A stretch of 64,000 nucleotides of DNA from Vermamoeba vermiformis (taxonomy: Eukaryota; Tubulinea; Echinamoebida). Of the stretch, positions 36,523 to 52,433 are shown in pieces. Under the pieces are notes generated by a model. It searched no databases, was not told the origin of the DNA, and worked only from the letters and a program-made list of their open reading frames with translations. Both the position numbers and the translations under genes were made by a program. Within the stretch, counting starts at the first letter, position 1; each line of letters begins with the position of its first letter. The stretch covers positions 37,257 to 101,256 of the forward strand of contig JBEWZL010000081.1 of assembly GCA_045837725.1 (NCBI GenBank). The letters run 5' to 3'.

Positions 36523-39500
36523 TTATTTCGTGTCCTTAACAGCTTGAGCAATCATCGCAATATTATGTTCTAACAGCCTGTGCAAAGATCTCTTGTAGTA
36601 CACGATTGATTTTTGCACCAAACTTGCAAATTGATTATTAGCGATCATTTGTTCCTCTTCCTGCAAGGTGTTAAAACAAAATAATACAAAACATAGGAAA
36701 CTCTTACCTGCTTCATCTCGCTGAGTCCTAATGACCCGGCAATGCCCTCCAACATGGCTTGCAAATTGTTCAACACTTCAGTACTGCTCGTAATGTCGTC
36801 CAAATCAGTCACGGCGTCAATTTCATCTTCGTCGCTGTAACACACGCGCAGCACTTGAATCAACTTCGGCGATAATGAATTTGGACGGAGTTTGTTGCTA
36901 GGACTAAATTTGTTGAATAAGAAAGGTTTCAGTGAACGGATGCGAGATCCAGATCTTACCTCAACATTCGCTCGCGGATTATTTGTTGCTTTTTTCCTCC
37001 CAAGTCTTCAGGCATATCAATATCAATAGGGAATGTGTCTTGAGGGTTTCCAAGAATCACCGCGCCAAAATGCAGCATGAGCGAAGTGTTGTCTCGGCCT
37101 CCAAAATTCGATATATACGTCTATTAGGAATATTAATAATGTCTTATTAAGGACGTATTGTTTTCGTGCCTGTCCTTGTGATTGCAAGTAAGTGATTGGA
37201 ATTGAACTTTTGAGCAACAGGTTGTCGCTAGTGTCGTAATTATAGACCACCGCGCAATGTTCGTTGAATAAATTTGGCGGGAAAACAGGGATCCAAGTCA
37301 ATTGCACGATGAATTCTTCGTACTCTTGCTCGTGTTCGACGCGTTTAACCTTTTTAGGAAATCTTTCGGCCATCATCTGCACGAGCGAGTACGCCCATTT
37401 AAAGGACTCTAATGTGTAGTTATCGTCGAATAATTCTGGAATTTCTTGCTTAATTGCATCGACTACGGAAAATTGTTGTTCCAGATCCTCTTGTAGTTCA
37501 CGTGCATCCACTACAAAATACAATTAATCTCATTTTCAAACAAGTACGTGCGGAATTTATCATACCTGCTAAGGGGGTGTCGCCCAGCATTTCTAAATCT
37601 GATTCTTCGAGGAACAAACCATTGGGGATCCGTTCGGGGATGAGATCTGGCAAACAAAATCATCAAATATTATTCCAATTATTTTAATATCAGATCGCCC
37701 TACCTAAGAACTCCTTCCAAACAGAATTTGAATTCTTTTGTTTGATTAAAAATAAAGCGATCAAAATCTCCGGATCCAGTTCGATTCCGTTTTCAGCGAC
37801 TAATTCTCCGAAACTAGTGCTCATAATAGTATCAACCGATATTAAGTATTGACTAGGTACTTCGAATAGTGTGTTATCGCTATTGTTATCTTTTTTCGTG
37901 AATTTGCTTTGCCATTGCGCTAACTTCGATTTGTCAATCATTTCCAATAAAGGAAATACGAAATTGTCTCTCGGTTGGAATTCTTTTGAAGCTGATAAAC
38001 TAGTCAAATATGAATCTCGCTTAACAGTGATTAATCTAGTCGCCTCTAGTAAGATCTGTCGTTGTTCGAGTCTGTATTGAACAGCCATTCGTTTTCTATA
38101 CTCTAAATCCTTATTTTTCAATAAATTTTCATCTTCCTAATGAAAAAAGTTAATAATAAATAAAATCGAAAAAGTTTTTTTTACCTCGTTTGTGGATCCG
38201 TTAATGCGTTGCAATCTTGTCTTCAGCAAGTCCAATAATGTTGAAAATACTAACAACTCGTTTCTCACGCTAATAATCTCGCTTTGAGGGGTGTAAAAGT
38301 ACACTTCGTCTTCGTTCATCAAACAAATTCTCATCGCGCCAAATAACGACTCGGGAATTGCATTCTGTGTCATATGGTGACGCAAACTAATTTAAATATT
38401 AATATTATTGTCCTTTAATATAGATAATAATCTATTTTACCCTAATTTCTTGCTGCGTAACAGTCTAATTTTTTCTTGTCTGAATGGATCGTTTTGATGA
38501 ATTCCGATTTGCAGCCAATAAGTGTTATATTCGTTATTATCCATAATAAATCCATAAGACAACATCAATGCCTCGTTAGACTTGGTACCGTAATTGCTAC
38601 AGACCTAAAAATAGCAACATCGTTAAACTGAGAAATTATTCCTAATTTAGTAATTACTTACTTGATTGCCCTGCTTGACAGGATCATATGTAACTTCGAA
38701 GAATAGGCTATCGGAACTTTTCACCGCCGAGAAATGTGCCTGGATCCGACTTAGTAAATTTCGAATATTTAACAATACAAAACTTACGTGAACGTCAGCG
38801 TGATGATTCATGCTGTCACCATAAGGTACCAAACAAGGCACAGTACCTTCATCGTCCTCGTCATAGTACAAGTTGGTAGTGTCTTCCACTTGACCCTTTT
38901 CAAACATGTGTTGATTGGGTTCACTTTGTGGCATTGACTTTGGTTTAGTTTTGACTCCAAATGATCGTGAGGCATATAGAGTATGCACCCACTTCACTTC
39001 GTCGATTGTAACGAGCGGATCCACTTGCTTCAACAAATTTGTAACGTAATCGAGCAACAAATTTACTTGAATAGTTCCCTCTATCAAAAATATTATAATA
39101 AAATTCTTAGTATTTGTATAATGTCGATTACCGTATAAATTAGTTCCCTTAATTTCCTCCAGCTCTTCTTCTGTCCAATAAATCGTCGAATCAAATGACT
39201 TTGGAATCATATCTAAGAGTTGTTCGTTAATATAGCTCGTATCTCCATATTTAATATGTACCTATATAAGGTTTCCAAAGACTGTCAGGCTTTCTGCTTT
39301 CTTTAATGAATGCCCAATACGCCAAAACTAATTCAGAATTGATTTGCAAGTTACTGCTGTTTTGAACGACCAAATGAGATTGATGACCAATAGATTTGAC
39401 GCTGAATATTTCGGGGAATTTTTTTGTGAGCTCTTCTCGCAAAGGGTTTGTGAGATCAGGCTGAAAGTGTGGATGGAACAAAAGTTTGAACGGGATCCAC

Positions 39501-39984
39501 AACTCTAACATGATAGTTCCCTCGTCAGACTAAAAATTACATTAGTAAAGTCGTATTTATGAGCACGATACTACCCTTTGTTTTTTTACAGGCCGATCGT
39601 CTCCATCGTTCGAAGTTGGTACGAGATCATGCTTTAGGTATTTACGCGCAACATTTGCATCGCCATCAAATATTAAAGCAGCATTATTTTCTAAGAAATT
39701 TAAGTCAGTAACTATGACAGAACCAAAAAAAAATGATCGATCGCGTGTGGATCTGACCGTCAAATATTTATTTGTTATTATTAAGGCAATAAATCGCTTG
39801 AATGTACGTTATATAACATGTCTATATTAATTTGAATATTTTTAAAATTATTTGAGCGATAAACACTCGCGGGACGACAGATTCATACCTGATAGTTTTG
39901 TCACTTTGACCTCAACGGGCTTCTTTATGCCATTATTAGTTGCCCACGCTTCAAATGCATCGATTTTTGACTGAAGATCGCTCA
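36523..39984 (-). CDS. Tandem SETD3/LSMT-like SET protein (second copy degenerate)
   Basis: Large multi-exon gene starting MSDLQSKIDAFEAWATNNGI at 39984, about 1,000 residues. First half follows the SETD3/Rubisco-LSMT plan: SET with YGDSMNHHADVH (canonical D-x-x-N-H), then SNYGTKSNEALMLSYGF, then a Rubisco-LSMT substrate-binding-like helical domain. Within one uninterrupted exon (37690-38121) a second start-like segment follows (EFQPRDNFVFPLLEMI), leading to a second copy whose counterparts are weaker: PPNLFNEHCAVV in place of D-x-x-N-H, and SNFGGRDNTSLMLHFGA. So the protein is two SETD-like units in tandem, the second probably without catalysis. SETD3-type enzymes methylate His or Lys of actin or ribosomal/chloroplast proteins; target here unknown. 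Confidence 0.75.
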
Positions 39985-40036
39985 TTGCTGCCGTGTACTT
40001 CGTGATCAAGCAAAAATCAAAGAGAAAATATCTAAA
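39985..40036. promoter_or_regulatory. 52-bp bidirectional promoter region
   Basis: Only 52 bp separate the start codons of the divergent SETD-like and methyltransferase genes. Both promoters and 5' UTRs must overlap or extend into the neighbouring coding regions. Confidence 0.6.
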
Positions 40037-41085
40037 ATGAGCGATAACACACCTGAAGCGCTTAAAAAACTCGTACAACAGTTGAGTTCAGCTGTTACAT
40101 ACACTGAATCGAGCAACTTCGATACTAATAAGAAGCTTTGGGACAACTACGCCAAAGACTGGACACCTGAAGCGGATTTTGTTCAGAAAATGGTTAAAAA
40201 TCTCCCAGACTTTGACGAAAATAAAAATAAAGCAGATGAGTATTTAGAACACCTCGGAGAAGAATGGTATGCATTATTGTTAATTTTTTCGGAATTTTTG
40301 AATTGATTTTTGATTATTAATTATTTCTGTCTTTTTAGGAGTGATAAAAATTCATTCCAACAAGTATTAGAAGAATTTTTATATCCTTATGTTAACGACA
40401 CAATGGAAATAGCCGAGATCGGATCTGGCGGTGGTAAGTCCAGGCCTTTGTCTTCGTGCAAACAGGCTATTTTAACTGTAATAATTTTTACTATAGGTCG
40501 TGTAGCATCTAGAACCGTTGGTAAGGCTAAACGACTCACTTGCTTCGACATCTCAGAAGAAATGCTGAAGAAAGCTAAACAGGCCGTTCAAAAGGAGAAT
40601 CATACCGCTGATTTTGTTCTATTAACTCAATCGAGTCTACCCGCCAAGTACAAAGAACACTTCGACTTTATCTACAGTTTCGATGTCATGCCGCATCTGG
40701 ATCTGCATACAATTTGGAAGGTACGAACTTGTTTTAATATTATTCATATTTTATATCACGTTTTTATCGTTCATTTGAGTTTATAACGCAAAAGAACATT
40801 TACTAAGTATGTTGCATCCAGTACGTGAACTCGATCCGCGACTCCCTCAAGACAGGCGGCAGGGCGCTGATTCATACTGCAAATTTATTAGCACCCCTCG
40901 GCTGGAAGAGATTCGCGCAACAAGATAAATACACTGTTGGTGGCTTTTACTTTATGACCCCTGAAGGGCTGAACATGCTCGTGCAACAAGCAGGCAAATT
41001 GAAGATCATTAAGAAATCCGAAGTTGGAGGCGATAATATGTACTATAATAGAGACTATTTAATAGTCGTTGAAAAGACAGAATAA
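40037..41085 (+). CDS. Class I SAM-dependent methyltransferase
   Basis: Four exons starting MSDNTPEALKKLVQQLSSAV. After a helical N-terminal region comes motif I, MEIAEIGSGGG, split by an intron before RVASRTVG; the acidic residue binding the SAM ribose is in LTCFDISEEMLKKAK; motif IV-like FDFIYSFDVMPHLD follows; and the last exon carries GGRALIHTANLLAP and the terminal beta-hairpin. The substrate cannot be told; the lid region WKRFAQQDKYTVGGFYFMTP resembles small-molecule or protein O/N-methyltransferases in bacteria. Divergent from the SETD-like gene by 52 bp and convergent with the M28 peptidase (83 bp between stops). Confidence 0.85.
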
Positions 41086-41168
41086 ATCTCAAGAAACTGA
41101 TTGGATCTTGGCAAATTTTATTGGTCGATCCGAAAATTTATGATAAAATACTTCTTTACATTCATTAT

Positions 41169-43599
41169 TATTAGGGCTTAGTGTTAGTAGCAATAGCATC
41201 AACTAAGTGCTCATTGGTAGCCAACTCTTGAAGGTTGAATGCAATCGATTTGGCCATTTCACCGAGGACTTGTTTGTTGATGTTTGCAACGGTATCGCAA
41301 GCTTGGTGATAGCAAGGCTAGTGATCATTCATTAACACGTGCGAGTTACTTAGAATTAATTATGTTACTTACATCGTACGAAGCACCAGCAAGACCACCG
41401 TAACGCTCTGCATCCACGACGGATTTAAGAACTTCGGCACCAGTGAACAAACCTCCAGCAGGAATACCGTTCTGGTTATATCATTGTCAGTACGGATATA
41501 TTACTATTAAGTATTCTTACAGCAATGAAAGGTCCGTAGTCAGATCGGCCGTCAAACTCAGTCAAGTTGTAAGCCAGGCCCTTGTCGTTGAAGTATTTCT
41601 CCCACATTTCTTGCAAGAGACCAGAACCAATTGCAATATTTTCGGGGCCAGAGCTGCCGTTGTAAATACCGCGGAAGAAGTTGGGTGAGCCTATTTACAA
41701 GAGCATTAGAGGCACGTGTACATGTAAGATCTAACGGATCCATTTCAACGCAACAAAAAGACAAAAGCAACAAATTAGGTTGTTATATTGAAAAGAACTC
41801 ATAACTTGATATTAGTAAATAATATTATTTACCACTATAGTGGGAAAAGATTCTTACCAAGCATGTCGTAGTTCAAGTTGAAAGCAATGGTCTTCAACTC
41901 TTCAGGATGGTTTGCAACCAAATCACCAACATAGTAAGTAGAGCCCAACAAGCCAAGCTCCTCAGCGGCCCACCAAGCGAATCGAATTCTGTTCTTCAAC
42001 TCGATCTTCAACTTGGCAAGGGTCAAGGCGAGCTCCAAGTTGGTAGCACTGCCGGAACCGTTGTCATTGATTCCAGGACCTATAGCGCATTAAATGTTAG
42101 TCTAAGTGCCTTTAAGGTACAGATGGTAATATGTTATGCAATATCTCAAGTATTTCTTACCAGCAGGAACGGAATCCAAGTGCGATCCAACAACGATGGT
42201 TCGGTTGGCTCTGCCGTCCTTAGTGTCGGCAATGATGTTGTAAGTAGGAGTAGAAATTAAGCTAGTGTTAACGCTGAGGCTCAAAGTCACGGTCTGATTT
42301 TCGGCCAACAATTGTTGCAAGATGTTGCCCAAACTGGTCGAGACAGTGACCACTGCATACAAAGCATTAGTATTGCTATTAGCACAACACACGGGGTGCA
42401 TATAATGAAATGATAAGGAGTAATGCACAAAGCATCACTTTGGTACTCCGGTCGAAATTTGAATCTGCAATCTGACTTACGAGGGAATTTGACCTCGTCG
42501 TACTTGTGCCAGTCAAGTCTAGTTCTGTAAGGTCCAGCGACACCAGGGTTGTTGTTAGCAATCAACAAGCCACCAGCGTTAGCAGCAGTAGCGTTGCCAA
42601 CAATGTTGACAGTGAGGCAAGTTGATCTAGTTACGAGAGCTATGTCACCAGCAGTGAAACCCTTTTCGGTGTATCTCTCTTGGCTGCATCCGTCACCAAC
42701 TAAATATAACGTATTCAGTAAGAGGAGCGTCCATTAAGCCTCAGATACTAGCAGGTCACACGCATCTGAGCTAAATCCGGTGTTGGTTCGTACCGTAAAC
42801 GAGCTTCTTGGCCGTAACTACACCACCGAATGAGTACACAATAGGAGTGAAATCAGCAGGATAGTTCCATGAGAATTGAACGGGTTGGTTTTGGATCATT
42901 TCAGCACTAAGAACGCTCCAGCTTGGCGCAGTGAAGTACTGCACGACTGGTTCATAGCCTGCTGCGCGTAACTGTGAGAGCACATACTCGCCTAATATGA
43001 ATGATTAGTCATCGAAATCAACGGTTGGAAAATCAAACGGAAAAGTTCTCGCGATCCTACATACCTGACGCGTTAAATCCGGCTGTTCCCATCGCGCGAT
43101 TGCCTCCACCAATATTGTATGCAATATCTTGTAGTTGTTTCTATTACAATAAAAGATCGTGAGTCCATTTGAAGGCATGATTGAGTGGGTAAGGCGAATC
43201 TTACCAGATGACCCATAACATTTTCAACATCGACTGCGTTCGTCCAAGCATTAATGTCATCAGACTTAGGTCTTAATGTAACAATAAGGACAACGATAAC
43301 AACGATCAGGACAACAATAAGTGCAACGAGACCGATCAACCAAAACTTTTTCTTGCGTTGTCGTTCATGTCTCTAAATTAACATCCATTAATTAATTAAT
43401 TATAATATTTATGCGGGCAACAGTTCTTATTTAATTATGGATAAATTGCGATATTTTTGGCATTTATTGGATTTGGCAAGAGAATCTTCTTTAAGCATCA
43501 AAATATGCAGTAGTTGGTTATTTTTTATATTAAGCATACCAGGTTATCACTTGAGCCAATAATGGGTTCGTCTTCCAAATCAGTGGGAAGATTCGACAT
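41169..43599 (-). CDS. M28-family Zn aminopeptidase with PA domain, type II membrane
   Basis: Multi-exon gene starting MSNLPTDLEDEPIIGSSDN. A basic patch and one transmembrane helix (LIGLVALIVVLIVVIVVLIV) near the N-terminus give a type II topology. A PA (protease-associated) insert follows (GDIALVTRSTCLTVNIVGNA, NAGGLLIANNNPG). All M28 metal ligands are visible: VVGSHLDSVPAG, GINDNGSG, AAEELGLLGS (catalytic Glu pair), LNYDMLGSPN and the last His in PCYHQACDT. It should remove N-terminal residues from peptides outside the cytosol or in a lysosome-like space, with two zinc ions. Close relatives are bacterial/fungal aminopeptidase Y-type enzymes. Confidence 0.92.
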
Positions 43600-44135
43600 G
43601 TCTTGTTACAGCTGAATACTAATCAATAAATAATCGATACTATGCACTGATCGATGTTGTGTATCAATGCCGATCCAAAACACGAATAATCGAACAGCAC
43701 AACAGAAAAAAGCTCGATCGAAAATTCGAACCAAATTTCTCGCTTCTCCCTCGTGCGTTCTCATCAATATTGCCTTTTAAGAATAGTATCACTGTCTGTA
43801 TAATGTACCCTTGGGGATAAAGAAAAAGGTAACTTTGTAACGGTCAACTGGTGTTTGCTTTTTCATGAACGAGGACGATTTATTTTTGAAACGAGCTGGA
43901 ATAGGAAACCACATTAACAACTTCAAATTACATATTTGCTGTTGTTTGTACAATAATAATCAAGTGCTGATATGATTGTACGGTGTAAGTGCAAGATTTG
44001 ACACGATCTACAACTTAGCTTATTGAGTCCCGCTGCGTTTAAACAAAATTATAAATACTTTAAATATATACCGCACAATCATAGTATTATTTAAATATAT
44101 TAATCGAATTTCTCTTCAGGGTTGTAATATTTCAG
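43600..44135. other. Divergent intergenic region
   Basis: About 540 bp between the peptidase and PPR genes. AT-rich, with no open frame or RNA family that I recognise. Confidence 0.4.
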
Positions 44136-46242
44136 ATGATGCAGACTTGCAGAGCAGGCCAGAAGGTGGCTTCACGAGTAAGGATTTGATTTTAATGATG
44201 TAACATCGATGTAATATTTAATATAATAGGTAATTACAACGCGCTCTGTGTTGAACGCAGCAAACTCAATGCTTAGATCGCAAAAATCAAAAAAAATTAA
44301 TTCGAATTGCCGGTATCGTAAGTATTATTAAAATAATACTATTAGCATCTCCGATCGTGCAATATTTTAAAAAATTCATTATTGCCGTTTATTTTCTCTA
44401 ATCTGATCAACTCTTTGCTCGCAGGTTTTTATTCAACCGACAAACCAGAAGATTCAAGCACGAATGGCACATTGACCTATGAATATTTGAAGAATTTATC
44501 GCACGTGCCAAGACCTCTGCAGATCGCTCATTTATTGCAGCAAGATCTGCCTTATTTAATCAAATCAAATGCACCAGAGGAACAAGTGACGCACGCTTTT
44601 GAAAAATTATTGGAAATAGGATGTGCCACAATATATAGCTATACAATTACGATATCTTATTTGGCAAAACGTGGACGAGCAGATCTGGCTTTGGAATATT
44701 GGAATCATTTAAAACAACAGGGTAACTATAAAAATCGCCAAAATACTAGTATTATTTTATTAATAGTCCGTTATAGATATTCGGCCCAATGAGCGAACGT
44801 ACAGTGCAATAATTTCGGCTGTGTGTAGAAGCGGAGATCTTGCCAAGGCCGAAGAGCTGTTAAAAGAGGCATTAGAACAAAAAATTAGGAACAAAACGCA
44901 GTTATATAAGACAGTATTAATGGACTATTTCTTTTTCAATCGTGGATTGGACCCCGAAGGAATTTCTCGCGCGGAAAAACTTTTCTTAGAATCTCTGTCC
45001 TGCGAAGCCGATGAAGCAAACAAATTGGAGATGTTTGAAGTCATGGCAAAGCTATATGCTAAGAACGGCTTGACTAAGAAGATCACGCTGTTGTTAAGTG
45101 AACTCACCAAGCGCAGCATCCAGCCAACAGTCAACTTTATGAACTCGCTGATGGAAGTCTATTTGCACGACGATAATATGACCGATGCAATGCTGGTCTT
45201 CTCGACGTTCTCGACATTCAAATTGACACCCAACGCTATCACTTACAGCATATTGTTGCTCAAGTTGTTGAAACATGCCAAGGCTAACAATTACGCGCCA
45301 GATAAGGAAAATGACGAAAAAATTGAAGCAATATTTAAAGTGATGCGCTCAACGATCAAAGACACGCACCATAGCAAGTCAGCATATACAGATATGATAC
45401 AGTATTATTTCATGCGAGACATGCCCAAAAAAGGAAACGAAGTCTTCGATCTGATGCGGAACAATGGCCTTGCAGACGTGATTGCGTACAATGTAATGAT
45501 CGACTACTATCGTGAAGTTGACATCGAGTACGCATTCACGCTGTTCGATGAAATGTTGGCAAAGAATATCGCACCAAATATGATCACGTATTTGCTGCTG
45601 ATCGATTACTACTGCAAAGTTAATCAAATCGACGAAGCCTTTGATTTGTTATCAAAAGCCAAAGCGAGAAACCTTCACCCTAATGTCGCGACATATACCA
45701 CGTTGATCGACTATTTAGGCAAAACAAATCGATACGATCGAATAGAACTCTTGCTGAAGGAAATGATCGAAGTTGGTGTCAATCCTAATGAACACACATT
45801 TGCAGTCTTGGTCAACAACTTGATCCGCACCAAGAAGTTCGCGAAGGCTTACATGTTCGCGAAAGAAATGAAGAAGTTTGGTTTGCGGCCGAATCGAGTA
45901 GTCTACACGACGTTATTCGATGGCATATTGAACAATGTTGAAGCTGCTTCACCACACGCAGATTCATTCATCAAATTGGTGCAAAGTAATCAGGAAGAGT
46001 ACCCGCTAGACGAAGCAGTCAAATATTACGCAGAACGAAGAAAAAATCAACGAATCATTGCGCTTTGGAAGATGCTCGATGAATATGGACTGGAACTGAG
46101 TGAAGAAACTGAAGAATTTTTGCATGATCTGCTCAACAAAGACGAGAACGAGCGCGAGACTAAGAAAGAGACGGAAACGAGTACGGAGCCAGAAGAAGAT
46201 AGAAACTATTATAGAAATGTTCCTGTTCCGAATTTCAGGTAA
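44136..46242 (+). CDS. Mitochondrial pentatricopeptide-repeat (PPR) protein
   Basis: Four exons. The first two and start of the third encode a presequence rich in Arg/Ser without acidic residues (MMQTCRAGQKVASRVITTRS...RFYSTDK), typical of mitochondrial import. Then about 12 PPR motifs of 35 residues, best seen as NVATYTTLIDYLGKTNRYDR and RPNRVVYTTLFDGI, and IAPNMITYLLLIDYYCKVNQ. The last motif is followed by a Glu/Lys/Thr-rich tail ending NVPVPNFR. PPR proteins bind single-stranded organelle RNA, one repeat per base, for processing, stability or translation; no DYW or other catalytic domain is seen. The RNA target is unknown. Convergent with the ASADH gene, 50 bp between stops. Confidence 0.9.
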
Positions 46243-46292
46243 AATAAAGTGCCCAAAAGTTCACTTTACCAAAGAAGGAAATTTTGTTTTAT

Positions 46293-47577
46293 TTACAAAT
46301 AGTTTTTGGCTTTGCACAACTCCGCAGCTAAAATAGCACCGCCAGCAGCTCCTAGTACTGTATTGTGCGACAAGACAGTGAACTTGACGTCTAATAGCGG
46401 GCATTCACGAATACGACCCACACTGACGGAATAACCATTGCCTAAGTGTCTGTCGAGACGTGGCTGAGGTCTGTCTTGTTGATTCAGCACGACAATCGAC
46501 TTTTGCGGCGCTGAAGGCAATTTGAGTTGTTGAGCTTCAGAGGTGTATTCTTGCAGCACTTTTTTCACTTGATCGATCGATGGCTTGGACTTTAGTTTTA
46601 CCGACACTGATTCGGTATGACCGTCCAGCACGTGCACGCGGTTACATTGTGCACTTATTTTAATATCTGCGTATGTGAACTGTTTTTGTTTTGAAGTTTC
46701 ATCTGTTGTTATTTGACCTAAAATCTTCAGTGGCTCAATTTCCATTTTTTCTTCTTCGCCGCTGATGTACGGCACAACGTTATCGAGAATATCCAACGAC
46801 GCAACACCTGCGAGCAATCAGTATTGATTCGTCGCCATGCGAATTGGAAGTAATTACCAGGATAACCAGCGCCACTGATCGCTTGCATTGTTACAACAAA
46901 AACTTTTTCGACACCGAAGGCGTCATCTAGCGCCTTTAAAGGCACGACTAGACCAGCAGTGGAACAGTTGCAGTTCGTCACAATAAATCCTCGTCCCTCG
47001 CCCCGTGATTTGAGCTGGTGGTCGATGATGTCTAAGTGCGAGGCATTGACCAAAGGCACGACCATAGGCACATCTGACGCGAGTCTGTGGTTCTTGGCGT
47101 TGGAAATGACATGAATACCCACTAAGAACGTCGTTAATTTTCAACATTACCTCACGTTGAGTGTCTACCTTTAGCAAAATCTTCTTCGATAGTGCCTGCT
47201 ATGCTCGCATCCAGAGCTGAAAACACGAGTTGACACTTCGACAGCTGGCCGCTTGGTAGAGGCTTGCATTCTTCAAGAATAAGAGGGGCTATATTTTCTG
47301 GAATAGGTGTCGATAACTTCCAATTAACAGCGGCTTCATAAGATTTTCCCTGTGATTTTTCAGACGCGCCGAGTGCAGTGATCTCGAACCAAGGATGATT
47401 CTCGAGCAATTGAATAAATCTATTTTTACGAATAAGTACCATTATTTTTACGCCCTTTTATTGCGTTTACAAATCATGATTTTTAATGAATTAATTTTTA
47501 ATATTTTGGTAAATTTTTCCTTACCTTTGACCAACCGTTCCGGTAGCACCGAGAATACCGACTTTAACCTTGCTCAT
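46293..47577 (-). CDS. Aspartate-semialdehyde dehydrogenase
   Basis: Three exons starting [17 protein letters not shown] (47525-47577). NADP-binding G-x-x-G-x-x-G is at the N-terminus; the active-site Cys is in [28 protein letters not shown] and [15 protein letters not shown] carry the catalytic Gln/His region. It reduces aspartyl phosphate to aspartate semialdehyde, the branch point to homoserine (Thr, Met) and, in some organisms, lysine. The sequence has the fungal/archaeal (HOM2) form rather than the Escherichia coli form. It lies head to head with the aspartokinase/homoserine dehydrogenase gene, 190 bp away, so the first three steps are encoded together and probably share a promoter. Confidence 0.95.
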
Positions 47578-47767
47578 CTTATGTGTAGTATTCAAAAAGC
47601 TTGTAACGTCAACCAAGAGAGTCGTTGTTGTTACAATTTAGTGGTCTGAAAGTTGAAGGAAAATTAAACCCAGGAAGATTGCGCTGATTTTAATTCTAAT
47701 TTATTTAATCTACCACAGCACCTCAGCTAACAGTCTTATTTTTCATTCTTTTGCTGACAGAAGCGAA
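47578..47767. promoter_or_regulatory. Divergent promoter of aspartate-pathway genes
   Basis: The 190 bp between the start codons of ASADH (-) and aspartokinase/homoserine dehydrogenase (+). Likely bidirectional and co-regulating; no known operator such as a Gcn4 site is clear. Confidence 0.6.
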
Positions 47768-50716
<2,949 letters not shown>

Positions 50717-50813
50717 GACCTATTCACAAGTATTTATTCCTCTGTATATACAAAACTGACTTTAAACGAAAGTCAAAACTCAAAATTGTTCGAAATAAAC
50801 GACCGAAGTTCAT

Positions 50814-52433
50814 TTACAACTTGGCCTTTTGATAGTAAAGAGGCTTGTCGCCATTCTCCTCAACGATATGTTTCGGAGTAGTAGCGTTCTTATTAATCGT
50901 AGGAAGTTTGACCTTTTTTTGAGAAGGATTTGTGTCGAGCTTTGGAGCTGGATCTTGCATCTTGGGCTGCTTTAAGTTGCCAGCAGCTGCGAGGACATAA
51001 AAATTATCGCATTTGAGTAATATTATAAAACATTTATTCACAAAAATTAAAAATTATTCGAAAAGGTCATTTAGGCCTCGATTTTCTTCTTCGTACCTTC
51101 TTCCTCAGCGATGATTTGTTTCTCTGACGGAGTTGTTTCGGTGCCCAAAACTTTGTCCTTCACGGTAGTGGCAGCGTGAACGACTGTGTCCTTGATAGAT
51201 TCGAGACCTTCTTTAGCCTTCTCAATAATAGACTGAGGCTCGCCTTCGATTGGTTCTTCGGTGACGATTTCTTGACGACCAACTTCGATGCGCTCAGGGC
51301 GGTTTTGAACTGTGAGGTCGCTTTCTTTAATGGTTTCAGCAGGTTCACCTTCAATAGTTTCTTCAATCTTTTGTTCAGTGTTGCCGAGCCATGAACCAAC
51401 ACGTTCCTTGAGCGACTCCAATCCTTCGCGAGCCTTCTCGAGAAGCGACGCGCTTTGTTCCTTTGTAGTTTCGACAGTTTCAGTAGTCTTGTCTTTGGCT
51501 GATTCGTAAGTCTCGACAGTCTTGTCCTTGGCAGTTTCGTAGCCGCTCTTAACTGTTTCGACAGCTTGTTCAGCCTTCTCGCTTGATTTCTCTGCAGCGA
51601 CGCCCAATGTTTCTTTAATGCCGTCCTTCCACTCGCCAAGCTTCTCGACGACTTGGTCCTTAATGTGGACGACACCTTCTGAAACATCGTGCGCTTTCTC
51701 GGCAACGTAGTCCTTGGCATCGACGACTTTCCCAACGACTTGGTCCTTGATGTTAACGGCGCCTTCCTTCACATCTTCAACTTTCTCGGCAACGAAGCCC
51801 TTGGCTTGATCGGCCTTCTCGCCAGCGTATTCCTTGACGTCTTCGGCCTTGTCAGCAACGTAGTCCTTGGCATCGACGGCCTTTTCCTTGAGTTGTTGAC
51901 CCTTCTCCAAAGCGGCCTCCTTGAGGTCTTGGCCCTTCTCGACGGCCTTGTCCTTGAGTTGCTTGGCGTCTTGTTTGAGTTCTTCGCCCTTCAATTCGGC
52001 CTTGTCCTTCAAGCGTTGAGCCTCGAGCGAGATTTCGCTAGAAACATCACTGCGGGTAGCGACGGGTTCACGGGCCTAATGATATAAGAAAATTTAGTGA
52101 GTTTAAGCTCAGATCGGAACAACTTAATAATTGCATTTTGAAAATTTTGCTTACCTCAGGCAATCCAGAGGAAGAGAAAGTGACCTTTTCTTGGGGCATA
52201 ACAGCCTTGATATCCTTGACGATTTCAGGCTCGACTTCCTTTTGTTTTTCGTAGTCTTCAGCGTTTTGTTCAATTTGTTCCTTTACGGCATCTGCGAAGC
52301 TCTTCTTTTGATCATTGAAATCCTTCTCGACTGTTTCGGCAATCTCGACGAGCTTTTCTTCGGCAATATCGGGAACACCCTTAGGCTTGACGATACCCAA
52401 AGCAGGAGCGTGAGTTTGTTCTTGAGCGGACAT
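50814..52433 (-). CDS. LEA (group 3)-like protein, with a possible alternative last exon
   Basis: Starts MSAQEQTHAPALGIVKPKGV at 52433; a first exon is spliced to a long exon ending at 51071 (KKKIEA). The long exon is built from degenerate 11-residue repeats of Ala, Lys, Glu, Asp, Val (AKDYVADKAEDVKEYAGEKA), the pattern of group 3 LEA proteins, which are unfolded in water and become amphipathic helices on drying. Role inferred: protection of membranes or proteins during cyst formation or drying. A donor within the last codons (GAAG|GTACGAAG) and an acceptor at about 50988 (CTCGCAG) would join, in frame, a second C-terminus ending YYQKAKL at 50814, so two isoforms are possible. No catalytic domain. 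Confidence 0.82.

Noticed and set aside
51689-52087. 132-codon plus-strand open frame
   Set aside because: Shadow of the 11-residue repeats of the LEA-like gene.
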